Positions 9,568 to 17,436 of a stretch of DNA of 64,000 nucleotides are shown here, piece after piece (within the stretch, counting starts at the first letter, position 1; every line of letters starts with the position of its first letter). The notes under the pieces were generated by a model. It was given only the letters and a program-made list of their open reading frames with translations, ran no database searches and had not been told where the DNA came from. Origin of the DNA: Stakelama saccharophila (GTDB taxonomy: Bacteria > Pseudomonadota > Alphaproteobacteria > Sphingomonadales > Sphingomonadaceae); NCBI RefSeq assembly GCF_032229225.1, contig NZ_CP135076.1, positions 653,501-717,500 on the forward strand, in the 5' to 3' direction. The translations under genes and the position numbers were made by a program.

Positions 9568-9703
9568 CGTTTCGCGCGGAGACGCGGAGGCGCGGGTCGT
9601 GATGCGGCGAAGCCGCTTCGAAAGTCTTATGGTGCTGTGCAAACGGAGCGTTGCTGACGAGGCGCGGCGCTGCGGCCATCATCTCCGCGCCTCCGCGCGA
9701 ACA
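9568..9703. repeat. Inverted repeat element with CGCGGAG arms
   Basis: The ribF-ileS gap holds arms GTTTCGCGCGGAGACGCGGA (9569-9588) and, facing it, ATCTCCGCGCCTCCGCGCGA at 9681-9700. Reverse-complemented, the right arm reads GTTCGCGCGGAGGCGCGGAGAT and matches the left with one gap and few mismatches. The core of about 90 nt has no protein-like reading frame. No transposase or target-site duplication is visible. It looks like a non-autonomous, REP- or MITE-like element. Confidence 0.65.
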
Positions 9704-9789
9704 ACCTTTTCTTCCCCGGTTTCTCGAAACACCGCACCCGCACACACCTGTTTCCCTGACGCGCAACCTCGGCTAAACGCCCACATTCC

Positions 9790-12780
9790 ATGAACGACGC
9801 ATCCGACACGAAGCGCGACTGGCGCGACACCGTCTTCCTGCCGAAGACCGATTTCCCGATGAAGGCCGGCCTCGCCGCCAAGGAACCGGCGATCCTGGAA
9901 CGCTGGGCGCGGATCGGCGTGTACGAGCGGCTGCGCGAACAGCGCGCGGAGGCGGAGCGCTTCCTCCTCCATGACGGCCCGCCTTATGCCAATGGCGACC
10001 TGCACATGGGCCATGCACTCAACAAGATCCTGAAGGATCTGGTGACGCGCAGCCAGTCGCTGCTCGGCAAGAACGCGCCTTATGTCCCCGGCTGGGACTG
10101 TCACGGCCTGCCGATCGAATGGAAGGTCGAGGAAGCCTATCGCAAGAAGAAGCTGAACAAGGACGAGGTCGATCCCGTCCAGTTCCGCGCCGAGTGCCGC
10201 GCCTATGCGAGCAAATGGGTCGATGTGCAGCGCGAGCAGTTTAAGCGTCTGGGCATCATGGGCGACTGGGACGATCCCTATCTGACGATGAAGTTCGAAT
10301 CGGAAGCGATCATCGCCGGCGAGCTTCTGAAGTTTGCCGAATCCGGCCAGCTTTATCGCGGTGCCAAGCCGGTGATGTGGTCGCCGGTCGAAAAGACCGC
10401 GCTCGCCGAGGCGGAGGTCGAATACGAGGACATCGTCTCGACCCAGATCGACGTGGCGTTCGAGATCACCGAAGCGCCGAACGCGCCGGAACTGGTCGGC
10501 GCGCATGCCGTCATCTGGACGACGACGCCGTGGACGATCCCGGTCAACCAGGCGTTGGCCTATGGTGCGGACGTCCATTATCATCTTTTCTTCGATGAGC
10601 ATGGACGCAAGTTCCTTCTGGCCTTCGACCTTAAGGAAGCGTTCGAGCGACGGACCGGACTGGCACTTCGAACCCTAGAAAATGTTTCGCCGGATTTATT
10701 AGAGAACCTACGGGACATCGTTGACCGGCAGATACCCGGCAGTCTGCTCGCCGGCGCGAGGGCGCAGCATCCGATGCACCATCTCGGCGGGTTCTTCGCG
10801 AAACCCCGGCCCTTCCTCGATGGTTCGCACTTCGTCACCACCGACGCGGGCACCGGCATCGTTCACATGGCGCCCGATCACGGCGAGGACGATTTCTGGC
10901 TGTGCCGCGCAGCGGGGATCGACCCGGTCTTCGCGGTCGAGGGTGATGGCAAGTACCGCGACGACTGGGCGTGGCTCGGCGGGCAGGGCAGCGTCATCAA
11001 CAAGAAGTTCGTCGCGTCCGACGGGCCGATCTGCACCGATCTGCGCGAAGCGGGGGCGCTGCTGGCAGCGTCGGACGATTTCGAGCACAGCTATCCGCAT
11101 AGCTGGCGCTCGAAGGCGAAGATCATCTACCGCTGCACCCCGCAATGGTTCATCCCGATGGATCAACCCGCGAACGGTGATCGTCCGGGGGACGATCACA
11201 GCGGGTTGATCGCCGAGCGAAGCGAGGTGTGGTCCCCCTCCCGCCTGCGGGAGGGGTCAGGGGAGGGCCTGTTGGAGCAACAGGCGCCCAAGCTCGAAGA
11301 TCGCGCGTCTGACCCTCCCCCGGCCCCTCCCGCAAGCGGGAGGGGAGATAACGGCCCGACGTTGCGCGAACTCGCGCTCGACGCGATCGCGCGGACGCGC
11401 TGGGTGCCCGAGCGGGCGAAGAACCGCATCCGCGCGATGGTCGAGGGGCGGCCCGACTGGGTGATCAGTCGCCAGCGTGCCTGGGGCGTGCCGATCCCGC
11501 TTTATGTCCACCGCCGGACCGGCGACTATCTGCGCGACGAAGGCGTCAATGCGCGCATCATAGAGGCTTTCCGCAATGGCGGAGCCGATGCGTGGTTCGC
11601 CGCCGATCACCAGGTGCTGCTCGGCCCCGACTACGACCTGGCCGACTATGCGCCGGTCACCGACATTCTCGACGTGTGGTTCGATTCGGGCTCGACCCAC
11701 GCCTTCGTGATCGAGCAGCGTTATGGCGAGGGCGTCCGCGCCGACCTCTATCTCGAAGGCTCTGACCAGCATCGCGGCTGGTTCCAGTCGTCGCTGCTCG
11801 AATCGGCCGGCACACGCGGCCGCGCGCCCTACACGTCAGTGCTGACGCACGGCTTCGCGCTCGACAGGAACGGGCGCAAGATGTCGAAGAGCCTCGGCAA
11901 CGTCGTCGATCCGCTCAAGATCATCGATCAGTCGGGCGCGGATATTCTCCGCCTCTGGGTCGCGAGCACCGACTATTTCGAGGATGTGCGCATCGGCGAC
12001 GAGGTGCTGAAGGGCACGAGCGACGCCTATCGCAAGCTCAGGAACACCTTCCGCTACATGCTCGGCGCGCTCGACGGGTTCACCGATGACGAGAAGATCG
12101 GCGTCGACCGGATGCCCGAGCTGGAACGCTATATCCTCCACAAGCTCGGCACGCTCGACGTGGAGCTGCGCAATACGATCGAGAATTACCAGTTCCACCG
12201 CTATTCGCGCGCGCTGATCGAGTTCATGAACGAGGACCTGTCGGCGTTCTTTTTCGATATCCGCAAGGACTGCCTCTATTGCGATGCCGCCGACGACCCC
12301 AAGCGGCGCGCATACCGGACGGTGCTCGATACGCTGTTCCACGCGCTGGTGCGCTACGCCGCGCCGATCCTGTGCTTCACCGCCGAGGAAGTGTGGCAGG
12401 CGCGCTTCCCGAGCGAGGACGATTCGGTCCATTTCCTGACCTGGCCCGAACTGCCGCCGCTGCCCGGCGACGATGCGATCTCGACCAATTGGGAGAGCGT
12501 CCGGTCCTTGCGCGAGCGCGTGACCGAGGCGATCGAGCCTTTGCGGCGCGAAAAGGTGATCCGCTCGAGCAACGAGGCCGAGGTGACGGTGCCCGAAATG
12601 CCGCTGCCGGCCGACCACCTGCAGGAGATCTTCATTTCCTCGACCGTTCATCGCGGCGAAGGGGAGGTGACGGTAGAGCGTACCGACAACCACAAATGCG
12701 GCCGCTGCTGGCGCTGCCTGCCGGACGTTTCGGAAGACGGCGCACTTTGCGGTCGCTGCGAAAGGGTGATCAACCGATGA
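9790..12780 (+). CDS. ileS: Isoleucyl-tRNA synthetase (with repeat-derived insertion)
   Basis: Class I aminoacyl-tRNA synthetase that charges tRNA-Ile and edits valine. The 996-aa protein has the HIGH-type signature as HMGH at residues 72-75, the KMSKS loop at 697-701, WVISRQRAWGVPIPLYV in the catalytic half, and a C-terminal zinc finger with CGRCWRC and CGRC. Between TPQWFIPMDQP and TLRELALDAI about 60 residues are inserted (nt about 11164-11360). They are encoded by a palindromic repeat (11234-11347) and short flanks, and are rich in Pro, Ser and Gly. The frame is intact throughout, so the enzyme is probably functional. lspA overlaps the stop by ATGA. Confidence 0.97.
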   Translation: MNDASDTKRDWRDTVFLPKTDFPMKAGLAAKEPAILERWARIGVYERLREQRAEAERFLLHDGPPYANGDLHMGHALNKILKDLVTRSQSLLGKNAPYVPGWDCHGLPIEWKVEEAYRKKKLNKDEVDPVQFRAECRAYASKWVDVQREQFKRLGIMGDWDDPYLTMKFESEAIIAGELLKFAESGQLYRGAKPVMWSPVEKTALAEAEVEYEDIVSTQIDVAFEITEAPNAPELVGAHAVIWTTTPWTIPVNQALAYGADVHYHLFFDEHGRKFLLAFDLKEAFERRTGLALRTLENVSPDLLENLRDIVDRQIPGSLLAGARAQHPMHHLGGFFAKPRPFLDGSHFVTTDAGTGIVHMAPDHGEDDFWLCRAAGIDPVFAVEGDGKYRDDWAWLGGQGSVINKKFVASDGPICTDLREAGALLAASDDFEHSYPHSWRSKAKIIYRCTPQWFIPMDQPANGDRPGDDHSGLIAERSEVWSPSRLREGSGEGLLEQQAPKLEDRASDPPPAPPASGRGDNGPTLRELALDAIARTRWVPERAKNRIRAMVEGRPDWVISRQRAWGVPIPLYVHRRTGDYLRDEGVNARIIEAFRNGGADAWFAADHQVLLGPDYDLADYAPVTDILDVWFDSGSTHAFVIEQRYGEGVRADLYLEGSDQHRGWFQSSLLESAGTRGRAPYTSVLTHGFALDRNGRKMSKSLGNVVDPLKIIDQSGADILRLWVASTDYFEDVRIGDEVLKGTSDAYRKLRNTFRYMLGALDGFTDDEKIGVDRMPELERYILHKLGTLDVELRNTIENYQFHRYSRALIEFMNEDLSAFFFDIRKDCLYCDAADDPKRRAYRTVLDTLFHALVRYAAPILCFTAEEVWQARFPSEDDSVHFLTWPELPPLPGDDAISTNWESVRSLRERVTEAIEPLRREKVIRSSNEAEVTVPEMPLPADHLQEIFISSTVHRGEGEVTVERTDNHKCGRCWRCLPDVSEDGALCGRCERVINR
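11234..11347. repeat. Palindromic repeat element inside ileS (copy 2)
   Basis: Arms of about 35 bp: CCCCCTCCCGCCTGCGGGAG beginning at 11234 and the complementary block ending GCAAGCGGGAGGGGAG near 11346. Each arm folds on itself (CCCTCCCGC...GCGGGAGGG), and the centre holds an 8-bp perfect hairpin, GCCTGTTG-GAG-CAACAGGC. The element is read through in frame and adds a peptide ending PPASGRGD. The same PPASGRGD string is encoded upstream of prmC by copy 3. It is a repeat by palindromic structure and by similarity to the other copies. Confidence 0.8.
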
Positions 12781-13295
12781 AGCGCGCCCGTATCCTGGGG
12801 CTTGTCGTGGCGCTCCTGGTCTTTCTGGTCGACCAGGGGGTAAAGGCCTATGTCACCGGTCCGCTGCAGCTCGATGCGCTGGGCGAGCATCTGTCCGTGC
12901 TGCCGATCTTCGATCTGCGCTTCGTGCCCAATATCGGCGTGTCGCTGGGGCTGTTGCCGGCCGACAGCGAGGCGACGCGCTGGGCGCTGGTGGCGCTCAC
13001 CGCGCTGATCGCGCTCGGTGTGCTATGGTGGTTGTCGCGAGAGACCAACCGTCAGGATATCGGCGCGCTGGGCCTTGTACTGGGCGGCGCGCTCGGCAAC
13101 ATCCTCGACCGGGTCCGGCTGGGCTATGTGGTCGATTATGCCGACCTGCATTTCGGCGACTGGCGACCGTTTCTGGTCTTCAACGTGGCCGATGCAGCCA
13201 TTACCATCGGCGTCCTGATCCTGCTTGCCCGCGCGCTCCTGGTGCGCGACAAGCCCAAAAGCGACCGCGCGACTGTGGAGAATGTGAATGCGTAA
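12777..13295 (+). CDS. lspA: Prolipoprotein signal peptidase (signal peptidase II)
   Basis: Inner-membrane aspartic protease that removes the signal peptide from lipid-modified prolipoproteins. The 172-aa protein has four hydrophobic helices (about residues 7-22, 62-80, 90-108 and 135-158). The catalytic aspartates are in the conserved blocks GYVVDYADLHF and FNVADAAITIG. The start overlaps the ileS stop (ATGA), so the two are translationally coupled. Potential LspA substrates in this window include BamE, the DUF3035 lipoprotein immediately downstream and the GIN-domain lipoprotein near 36 kb. Confidence 0.96.
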   Translation: MKRARILGLVVALLVFLVDQGVKAYVTGPLQLDALGEHLSVLPIFDLRFVPNIGVSLGLLPADSEATRWALVALTALIALGVLWWLSRETNRQDIGALGLVLGGALGNILDRVRLGYVVDYADLHFGDWRPFLVFNVADAAITIGVLILLARALLVRDKPKSDRATVENVNA

Positions 13296-13698
13296 GGTGT
13301 TTCCGATTGCCGCCGGCCTGACGGCCGTGGTCCTGCTTGCCGGGTGCAGCAAGGGCGGTCTCGATCGCACCCGCCCCAACGAGTTCGCCGTCGCGCGCCA
13401 GGCGCCGCTGGTCGTGCCGCCCAATTTCTCGCTCGCGCCGCCGCAGCCCGGCGCGCCGCGGCCGCAGGATGTCGGCAGCTCGCAACAGGCGCTGGACGCG
13501 ATGTTCGGCGGCCCCGCACCGCGCAGCGATGTCGAGCGCGAGGCGCTGGACGCAGCGGGTGAGGATGTGGCCGATCCGGGTATCCGCTCCGAAGTCGGCG
13601 ATGCCGAGACCAGCAGCGTCGACAAGGGCCGCACGACGCAGGATATCATCGCCGCGCCGGAAGGCGACGGACGCGCGGCGCGCGTAACCACGCCCTGA
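13288..13698 (+). CDS. DUF3035 lipoprotein (BamF-like)
   Basis: Small secreted lipoprotein of 136 aa. The signal segment MRKVFPIAAGLTAVVLLAGC ends in the lipobox LAGC. The mature part carries the family signature RTRPNEFAVARQAPLVVPPN, followed by a Pro/Gln-rich segment and an acidic C-terminal half. DUF3035 proteins are linked to BamF, an accessory lipoprotein of the Caulobacter outer-membrane beta-barrel assembly machine; that function is inferred from the family. The start overlaps the end of lspA by 8 nt, suggesting co-translation with the protease that processes it. A rho-independent terminator follows. Confidence 0.85.
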   Translation: MRKVFPIAAGLTAVVLLAGCSKGGLDRTRPNEFAVARQAPLVVPPNFSLAPPQPGAPRPQDVGSSQQALDAMFGGPAPRSDVEREALDAAGEDVADPGIRSEVGDAETSSVDKGRTTQDIIAAPEGDGRAARVTTP

Positions 13699-13725
13699 TC
13701 GCCAAGGCGCGACAGCCACGCAAAT

Positions 13726-13759
13726 AGCCGGGGAAGCGATCCGCCTCCCCGGCTCTTTT
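13726..13759 (+). terminator. Rho-independent terminator after the lspA/DUF3035 genes
   Basis: Perfect 9-bp stem AGCCGGGGA (13726-13734) and TCCCCGGCT (13746-13754), 11-nt loop, followed by CTTTTC. It lies between convergent genes and probably ends the ribF/ileS/lspA-side transcript. Confidence 0.85.
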
Positions 13760-13806
13760 CGTGTGCGGAACCTATGCCCGGGGGAGCGGCGGCGTGCGGC
13801 GCCGGC

Positions 13807-14577
13807 TCAGAAGCTCAGCCCGACATAGCCCAGCACCGTGGCGCCGCGACCATTGGCCTGGGCGAAATCGCCGGCGTTGGAAATGTCCGTATCGACATAT
13901 TTCACGCCGCCCGTGATCGGCCCGCCGGCCCATTCCACGCCGAAGGACGTATCCCAATATTCGTCGTCGTTCGGGTCGAGGTTGTAGAGGCCGAGCGACC
14001 CCTTGGACCGGCCGATATGCGCGTTCAGCGACAGCGGCGTGCCGGGGATGGAGGTCGACGCCTCGGCGTGCAGATAAAGGCTGTCGTCGTTGCTCGCGGT
14101 GTAATCGAGCCCGTCCTGTCCGCCCCAGGCGTAGTTCGCACCGACGCTGGTGCTGACCGGGCCGATGGCGTAGCTGACCGTCGCATACGGTTCGAAATAA
14201 TCGGTGTCGTTGCCGCCCGGCGCATCGACATACCAGTAATAGAGCATGCCGACGTCGATGCCGATCCCGTTGTCCAGCGTCGTCGAATAGCCGCCGTACA
14301 GATCGACTTCGGTATCGCCGTAGCCGGGCAGCGAAACCTCGTCGTCCAGCGTCGACGCCCAGGTGCCGACATAGAAACCCGACTCGTGATTGACGTTCAC
14401 CGTGCCCTGAAGGGCGGCGTCCTCGTCCGTCTGGGTCAGGCCGCGAAAGCGATAGTCGGTGACGACGGTGACGCCGCCGGAAACCGTCACGGGCGGCGGC
14501 GGGGCGGTGTCCTGCGCCATCGCGGGCGCGGCGGCGAAGCACGACAGCGCGCAAAAGCCGTATGTGGAGAAGCGCAT
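13807..14577 (-). CDS. TorF family putative porin (outer-membrane beta-barrel)
   Basis: Predicted outer-membrane channel of 256 aa. It starts with a signal peptide (MRFSTYGFCALSCFAAAPAM, cleavage near AMA-QD). The mature protein shows alternating beta strands, such as VSGGVTVVTDYRFRGLTQTD, the hallmark opening of the TIGR02001/TorF family, and repeated aromatic-rich strands. It ends in the C-terminal Phe expected for Bam-dependent barrels (GYVGLSF). Homologues are annotated from context only, and the substrate is unknown. Start ATG 14577 has an AAAGGGA-type ribosome-binding site. A striking 14-bp palindrome lies 140 bp upstream of the start. Confidence 0.88.
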   Translation of the reverse strand: MRFSTYGFCALSCFAAAPAMAQDTAPPPPVTVSGGVTVVTDYRFRGLTQTDEDAALQGTVNVNHESGFYVGTWASTLDDEVSLPGYGDTEVDLYGGYSTTLDNGIGIDVGMLYYWYVDAPGGNDTDYFEPYATVSYAIGPVSTSVGANYAWGGQDGLDYTASNDDSLYLHAEASTSIPGTPLSLNAHIGRSKGSLGLYNLDPNDDEYWDTSFGVEWAGGPITGGVKYVDTDISNAGDFAQANGRGATVLGYVGLSF

Positions 14578-14716
14578 GATGATCCCTTTCCGATGGTGAT
14601 GATCACTCGCTCCTGCGGCCGGGGTCCGGGCGCCTCTGGCGTGCGCGATCTGACATCCGACGACAGGAGGTTGCCGGATCATGCTGCCCTGCACAATGAA
14701 AATTGCCGATGATGTC

Positions 14717-14755
14717 CGAATTGTTGCCGTACTGTTGCGGCACGGCAACAATTCG
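14717..14755. promoter_or_regulatory. Perfect 14-bp inverted repeat upstream of torF-like gene
   Basis: CGAATTGTTGCCGT at 14717-14730 and ACGGCAACAATTCG at 14742-14755 are exact reverse complements around an 11-nt centre that contains a further TGTTGCGG half-site. It lies 25 bp beyond the ridA stop and 140 bp before the porin start, both on the minus strand. There is no T-run on either side, so it is a poor intrinsic terminator and better explained as an operator. The regulator is not recognisable. Confidence 0.6.
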
Positions 14756-14779
14756 CGCCAACGCGCGTGGTGCCGACCG

Positions 14780-15241
14780 TCAGCGCACCGCGACGATCGC
14801 GTCCACCTCGACCACCGCATTCAGCGGCAGCGCGGCGACGCCGACCGCGCTTCGCGCATGCCGGCCGGCGTCGCCGAACAGGTCCGCCATCAGTTCAGAG
14901 GCGCCGTTCGCGACCTTCGGCTGATCCGTGAATTCGGGCGCGCTGTTGACGAAGACGCCGAGCTTCACGATTCGCGCCACGCGGCTGAGATCACCCAGCG
15001 CTTGCTTCATCTGCGCCACGAGCATCAGGCCGCAGCGCTGCGCCGCGGTCTGGCCATAGGACAGGTCGCGACCCGCGCCCATGCGGCCCGTCATCAGTTC
15101 CCCGTCGTTGAACGGCAACTGGCCGGAAATATGCAGCAGCCCACCGAATTCGACGGCGGGTACGTAGGACGCCACCGGCGCGGCCGCTTCGGGCAGGATA
15201 AGGCCGAGTTCGGCCAGCTTCGCTTCGATCTGTTCGGTCAT
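14780..15241 (-). CDS. RidA/YjgF family protein
   Basis: Member of the trimeric RidA superfamily, some of which deaminate reactive enamine/imine intermediates from PLP enzymes. The 153-aa protein has the longer RidA-like architecture: [20 protein letters not shown], then [14 protein letters not shown] and [20 protein letters not shown], ending with [20 protein letters not shown]. The canonical substrate-contacting Arg before the C-terminal strand is not present in the typical form ([10 protein letters not shown]), so deaminase activity is uncertain. Start ATG 15241 has GAGGG about 9 nt upstream. It follows the HAD gene closely (13 bp). Confidence 0.9.
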   Translation of the reverse strand: MTEQIEAKLAELGLILPEAAAPVASYVPAVEFGGLLHISGQLPFNDGELMTGRMGAGRDLSYGQTAAQRCGLMLVAQMKQALGDLSRVARIVKLGVFVNSAPEFTDQPKVANGASELMADLFGDAGRHARSAVGVAALPLNAVVEVDAIVAVR

Positions 15242-15254
15242 TTCGGGACCCTCT

Positions 15255-15908
15255 TCATGCAGTGGCGGTGGCGGTGGCGGAGGCGCTTGGGGCGGCCTCC
15301 TGTCGGGAAAATCGGCCGGCGATCCACGCCTTCGCCTCGCGCCAGTCGTCGATGCGGGCATGGGCGTGCGGCGCCGCGGCAACCCGCGGCGCTAGCGACG
15401 GTTCGGCCACCATCTGCAGGCGGTGGACGCCGGGGGCGTGGTGCGCGACCGAATCGTGATGGACGGCCAGATCGTCGACGAAGACGGTGACCGGGTCGCC
15501 ATGTTCGGCGACGAGTCGGGCAACGGGGGCGCCCTTGCCGCCCTGATTGCATTCCACCCGGTGCTCGATGCCGAATTCGGCGAGCTGCGCGACGCGGTGT
15601 TCGCGGCAATGATCGCCGAGGTTCGTCAGGATGACGATTTCCGCAGATCGCGACAATTCCGCCAGCGCTTCGCGCGCATGGGGAACCAGGGTCTGGCGCG
15701 CCATCTGACCGGGAAAGAAGCCGCCCAGCAGCGTCCACATCTCTTCGCGTTCCAGTGATGTGCCGCAGGGGCGCCGTCGCATGGAATTGGCGAAATCTCC
15801 GCCATCCGGGGCGAAATCGATATCGTGCTCCTCGTCCAGCCAAGCGCCGAAATGCTTCACCATGTGCAGCAGCACTTCGTCGCAATCGCAGATCAGCAGT
15901 GGTTTCAT
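15255..15908 (-). CDS. HAD-family hydrolase
   Basis: Predicted phosphatase-like protein of 217 aa. Motif I is DCDEV with the nucleophile Asp8 and acid/base Asp10 (LLICDCDEV); motif II is VILTNLG with Thr; motif IV is VFVDDLAVHHDS with the paired metal-binding aspartates; a Lys for motif III may lie in NQGGKGAP. The cap region at about residues 15-85 is short. The substrate is not predictable. The Ala/Thr run at the C-terminus (ASATATATA) looks unstructured. The start overlaps the DUF3572 stop (ATGA at 15905-15908), so these genes form one transcription unit with RidA. Confidence 0.88.
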   Translation of the reverse strand: MKPLLICDCDEVLLHMVKHFGAWLDEEHDIDFAPDGGDFANSMRRRPCGTSLEREEMWTLLGGFFPGQMARQTLVPHAREALAELSRSAEIVILTNLGDHCREHRVAQLAEFGIEHRVECNQGGKGAPVARLVAEHGDPVTVFVDDLAVHHDSVAHHAPGVHRLQMVAEPSLAPRVAAAPHAHARIDDWREAKAWIAGRFSRQEAAPSASATATATA

Positions 15909-16177
15909 GGATTCTCCAGTTTGCGCCGGGCGCCGACCAGCGCTTCCGGCGTCACGTCGAGCGCCGCCGCACAGGCCAGCAGGTCGGGTTCGTGCGCTTC
16001 AAGATAAGCGAGCGTCGCCGCCATGAAAGCGGGTTCGTCCGCCTGCGCGCGCAGCGTGTCGAGATCGATGCCTGTGACGTCCAGATACCGGTTCGCCCGT
16101 TCCGGCGTCGCGACGATCCAGGCCAGTGCGCCCAGCGCCAGGATGGCGGCATTGGCATTTGTTTCGCCAAGCGGCAT
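15905..16177 (-). CDS. DUF3572 family protein
   Basis: Small all-helical cytoplasmic protein of 90 aa. The sequence NANAAILALGALAWIVATPE, then RYLDVTGIDLDTLRAQADEP and a Leu/Ala-rich C-terminus, matches the alphaproteobacterial DUF3572 family of unknown function. It is the first gene of a three-gene minus-strand unit (DUF3572, HAD, RidA) and is divergent from the DivK-like regulator 40 bp away. This neighbourhood with divK recurs in sphingomonads from memory; no direct functional link can be read from the sequence. Confidence 0.85.
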   Translation of the reverse strand: MPLGETNANAAILALGALAWIVATPERANRYLDVTGIDLDTLRAQADEPAFMAATLAYLEAHEPDLLACAAALDVTPEALVGARRKLENP

Positions 16178-16217
16178 GACGTAGGGCTACTCCCGCAGCA
16201 TCAGGTGAGAAGTCGGC

Positions 16218-16580
16218 GTGTCGAAGACGGTTCTGGTTGTCGAGGACAACGAACTCAACCTCAAACTGTTCTGCGACCTCTTGCGCGCGCACGGTTTCAC
16301 GGCGGAGGCGGTACGCGACGGGCGGGACGCGGTGGCGGTTGCGCGCGACCTGGTGCCCGATCTCGTGATCATGGACATCCAGTTGCCGCACGTAACAGGA
16401 ATCGAACTGATCGAGCAGATGAAGCGGGACGACAGCCTGAAGACGGTGCCGATCATGGCCGTTACCGCTTATGTCGGGCGCGAGGACGAGGATCGCATCC
16501 GCACCGCCGGCGCCAACGCCTATGTGTCGAAACCGATCGCGGTAACCCGCTTCATGGAAGAGGTGCGCGGGCTGATCTGA
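16218..16580 (+). CDS. divK: Single-domain response regulator, DivK-like
   Basis: Stand-alone receiver domain of 120 aa. The acid pocket is Glu9/Asp10, the phospho-acceptor Asp53 (LVIMDIQLP), with Thr83 and Lys105 (SKP) completing the switch. High similarity to Caulobacter DivK is suggested by VLVVEDNELNLKLFCDLL and the short helical ends. In Caulobacter DivK signals through DivL/CckA to control CtrA and asymmetric division; that role is inferred here. Start is GTG 16218, with no ATG nearby. Caulobacter order is divK-pleD-rpmG. Here rpmG is still the neighbour (on the other strand) but pleD is missing and a repeat element occupies the gap. Confidence 0.88.
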   Translation: MSKTVLVVEDNELNLKLFCDLLRAHGFTAEAVRDGRDAVAVARDLVPDLVIMDIQLPHVTGIELIEQMKRDDSLKTVPIMAVTAYVGREDEDRIRTAGANAYVSKPIAVTRFMEEVRGLI

Positions 16581-16604
16581 CGCGCCGCGCTTGCGACCGT
16601 ACGC

Positions 16605-16748
16605 GTCGTTCCGGGGAAGGCCGGAATCCAGGGTCCCAAGCGGAAGCGTTGCAGCTCGCGAGCCGGTCTTCGCCGGGAGGGCGGGTAAAAGACATGGATC
16701 CCCGCCTTCGCAGGGACGACCTTCGCAGGCTACCCGCCCGCGAAGGTC
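16605..16748. repeat. Inverted repeat element between divK and rpmG
   Basis: Arms GTCGTTCCGGGGAAGGCCGG (16606 on) and, facing it, GGATCCCCGCCTTCGCAGGG with GACGAC to 16720. Reverse-complemented, the right arm starts GTCGTCCCTGCGAAGGCGGG and matches the left imperfectly over about 30 bp, resembling the widespread GTCATTCCCGCGAAGGCGGG element of alphaproteobacteria. A second hairpin, GACCTTCGC (16718-16726) and GCGAAGGTC (16740-16748), reaches into the rpmG stop codon. It has no coding potential. Confidence 0.7.
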
Positions 16749-16914
16749 ACTTGATCTTCGCTTCCTTGAACTCGACGTGCTTGCGCACGACCGGGTCGTA
16801 TTTGCGGAACGACAGCTTCTCGGTCTGATTGCGCGGATTCTTCTTCGTGACGTAGAAGAAACCGGTATCCGCCGAGCTGACGAGCTTGATCTTGACGGTG
16901 GTCGGCTTGGCCAT
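16747..16914 (-). CDS. rpmG: 50S ribosomal protein L33
   Basis: Small basic protein of the large ribosomal subunit near the E site; 55 aa, the normal length. The sequence [20 protein letters not shown] and [20 protein letters not shown] is typical of the alphaproteobacterial form. It lacks the zinc-binding cysteines seen in C+ paralogues. Start ATG 16914. A TTGACA at 17024-17019 on the minus strand is a plausible -35 box, though the matching -10 region is GC-rich and weak. Confidence 0.95.
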   Translation of the reverse strand: MAKPTTVKIKLVSSADTGFFYVTKKNPRNQTEKLSFRKYDPVVRKHVEFKEAKIK

Positions 16915-17049
16915 GACCTGAGTGTCCTTCGAAGGTTCGATTGAAACGCGAAAAGCGGCGCGACCGCTCGCACGGGCGCCGCTGTCAGGCGCGTGCCGAT
17001 GCGGCAATTGGCGCCGAATGTCAAGCGCAGCGGCGATCTTCACGGGCTC

Positions 17050-17057
17050 TTAACCAT
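17050..17057 (+). promoter_or_regulatory. CtrA-type box TTAACCAT before the 17.1-kb gene
   Basis: TTAACCAT is the conserved 8-mer bound by CtrA in alphaproteobacteria. It starts 50 bp before the ATG of the downstream small gene. The same 8-mer stands 49 bp before the chemoreceptor-like gene at 28068. In this GC-rich DNA TTAA is rare, which makes the pair notable. Confidence 0.55.
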
Positions 17058-17099
17058 GGTGGCGCACTCTTGACGTATCCAACGGGGGAAAGGCACATC

Positions 17100-17423
17100 A
17101 TGGCGCATCACTTGCCGGTACAGCCGGAAATCCGGGCGGAACTCGGCGCACGCGTCGATGCCGTCAGCGCGCGGGCGCATTGCAGCCGGCCCGGTGAGAT
17201 CGCGGCCGAACTGGAAGCGATCCGCAGCCTCGCTCGGCGTAACGGAATTCGTCCGGCCGTCACGGTCATCCACGCCATCGATTCGGCCCTGGCGCGCGGG
17301 GAGCATGGCGCGCTGGTGCAGGGCTGGCTCGCCATCCTGCGCGACGCGGTCGACTCCGATCTTTCCGAACCGAATGCGGAGACGCTGTTCACGGCTGCGT
17401 GCTCGGTCCGGCTGAACGGCTGA
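17100..17423 (+). CDS. Hypothetical helical protein, putative CtrA target
   Basis: I do not recognise this 107-aa protein. It is predicted to be soluble and almost all alpha-helical, with one Cys at about residue 29 and another near the C-terminus, and no signal peptide or membrane segment. Stretches such as PEIRAELGARVDAVSARAHC and VTVIHAIDSALARGEHGALV look like a small helical bundle. Start ATG 17100 has GGGGGAAAGG 6-13 nt upstream. Longer in-frame starts would run through the CtrA box and are rejected. The upstream TTAACCAT suggests cell-cycle or motility-linked expression. The next gene starts 13 bp downstream. Confidence 0.75.
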   Translation: MAHHLPVQPEIRAELGARVDAVSARAHCSRPGEIAAELEAIRSLARRNGIRPAVTVIHAIDSALARGEHGALVQGWLAILRDAVDSDLSEPNAETLFTAACSVRLNG

Positions 17424-17436
17424 TCCGGCCTTTTGG

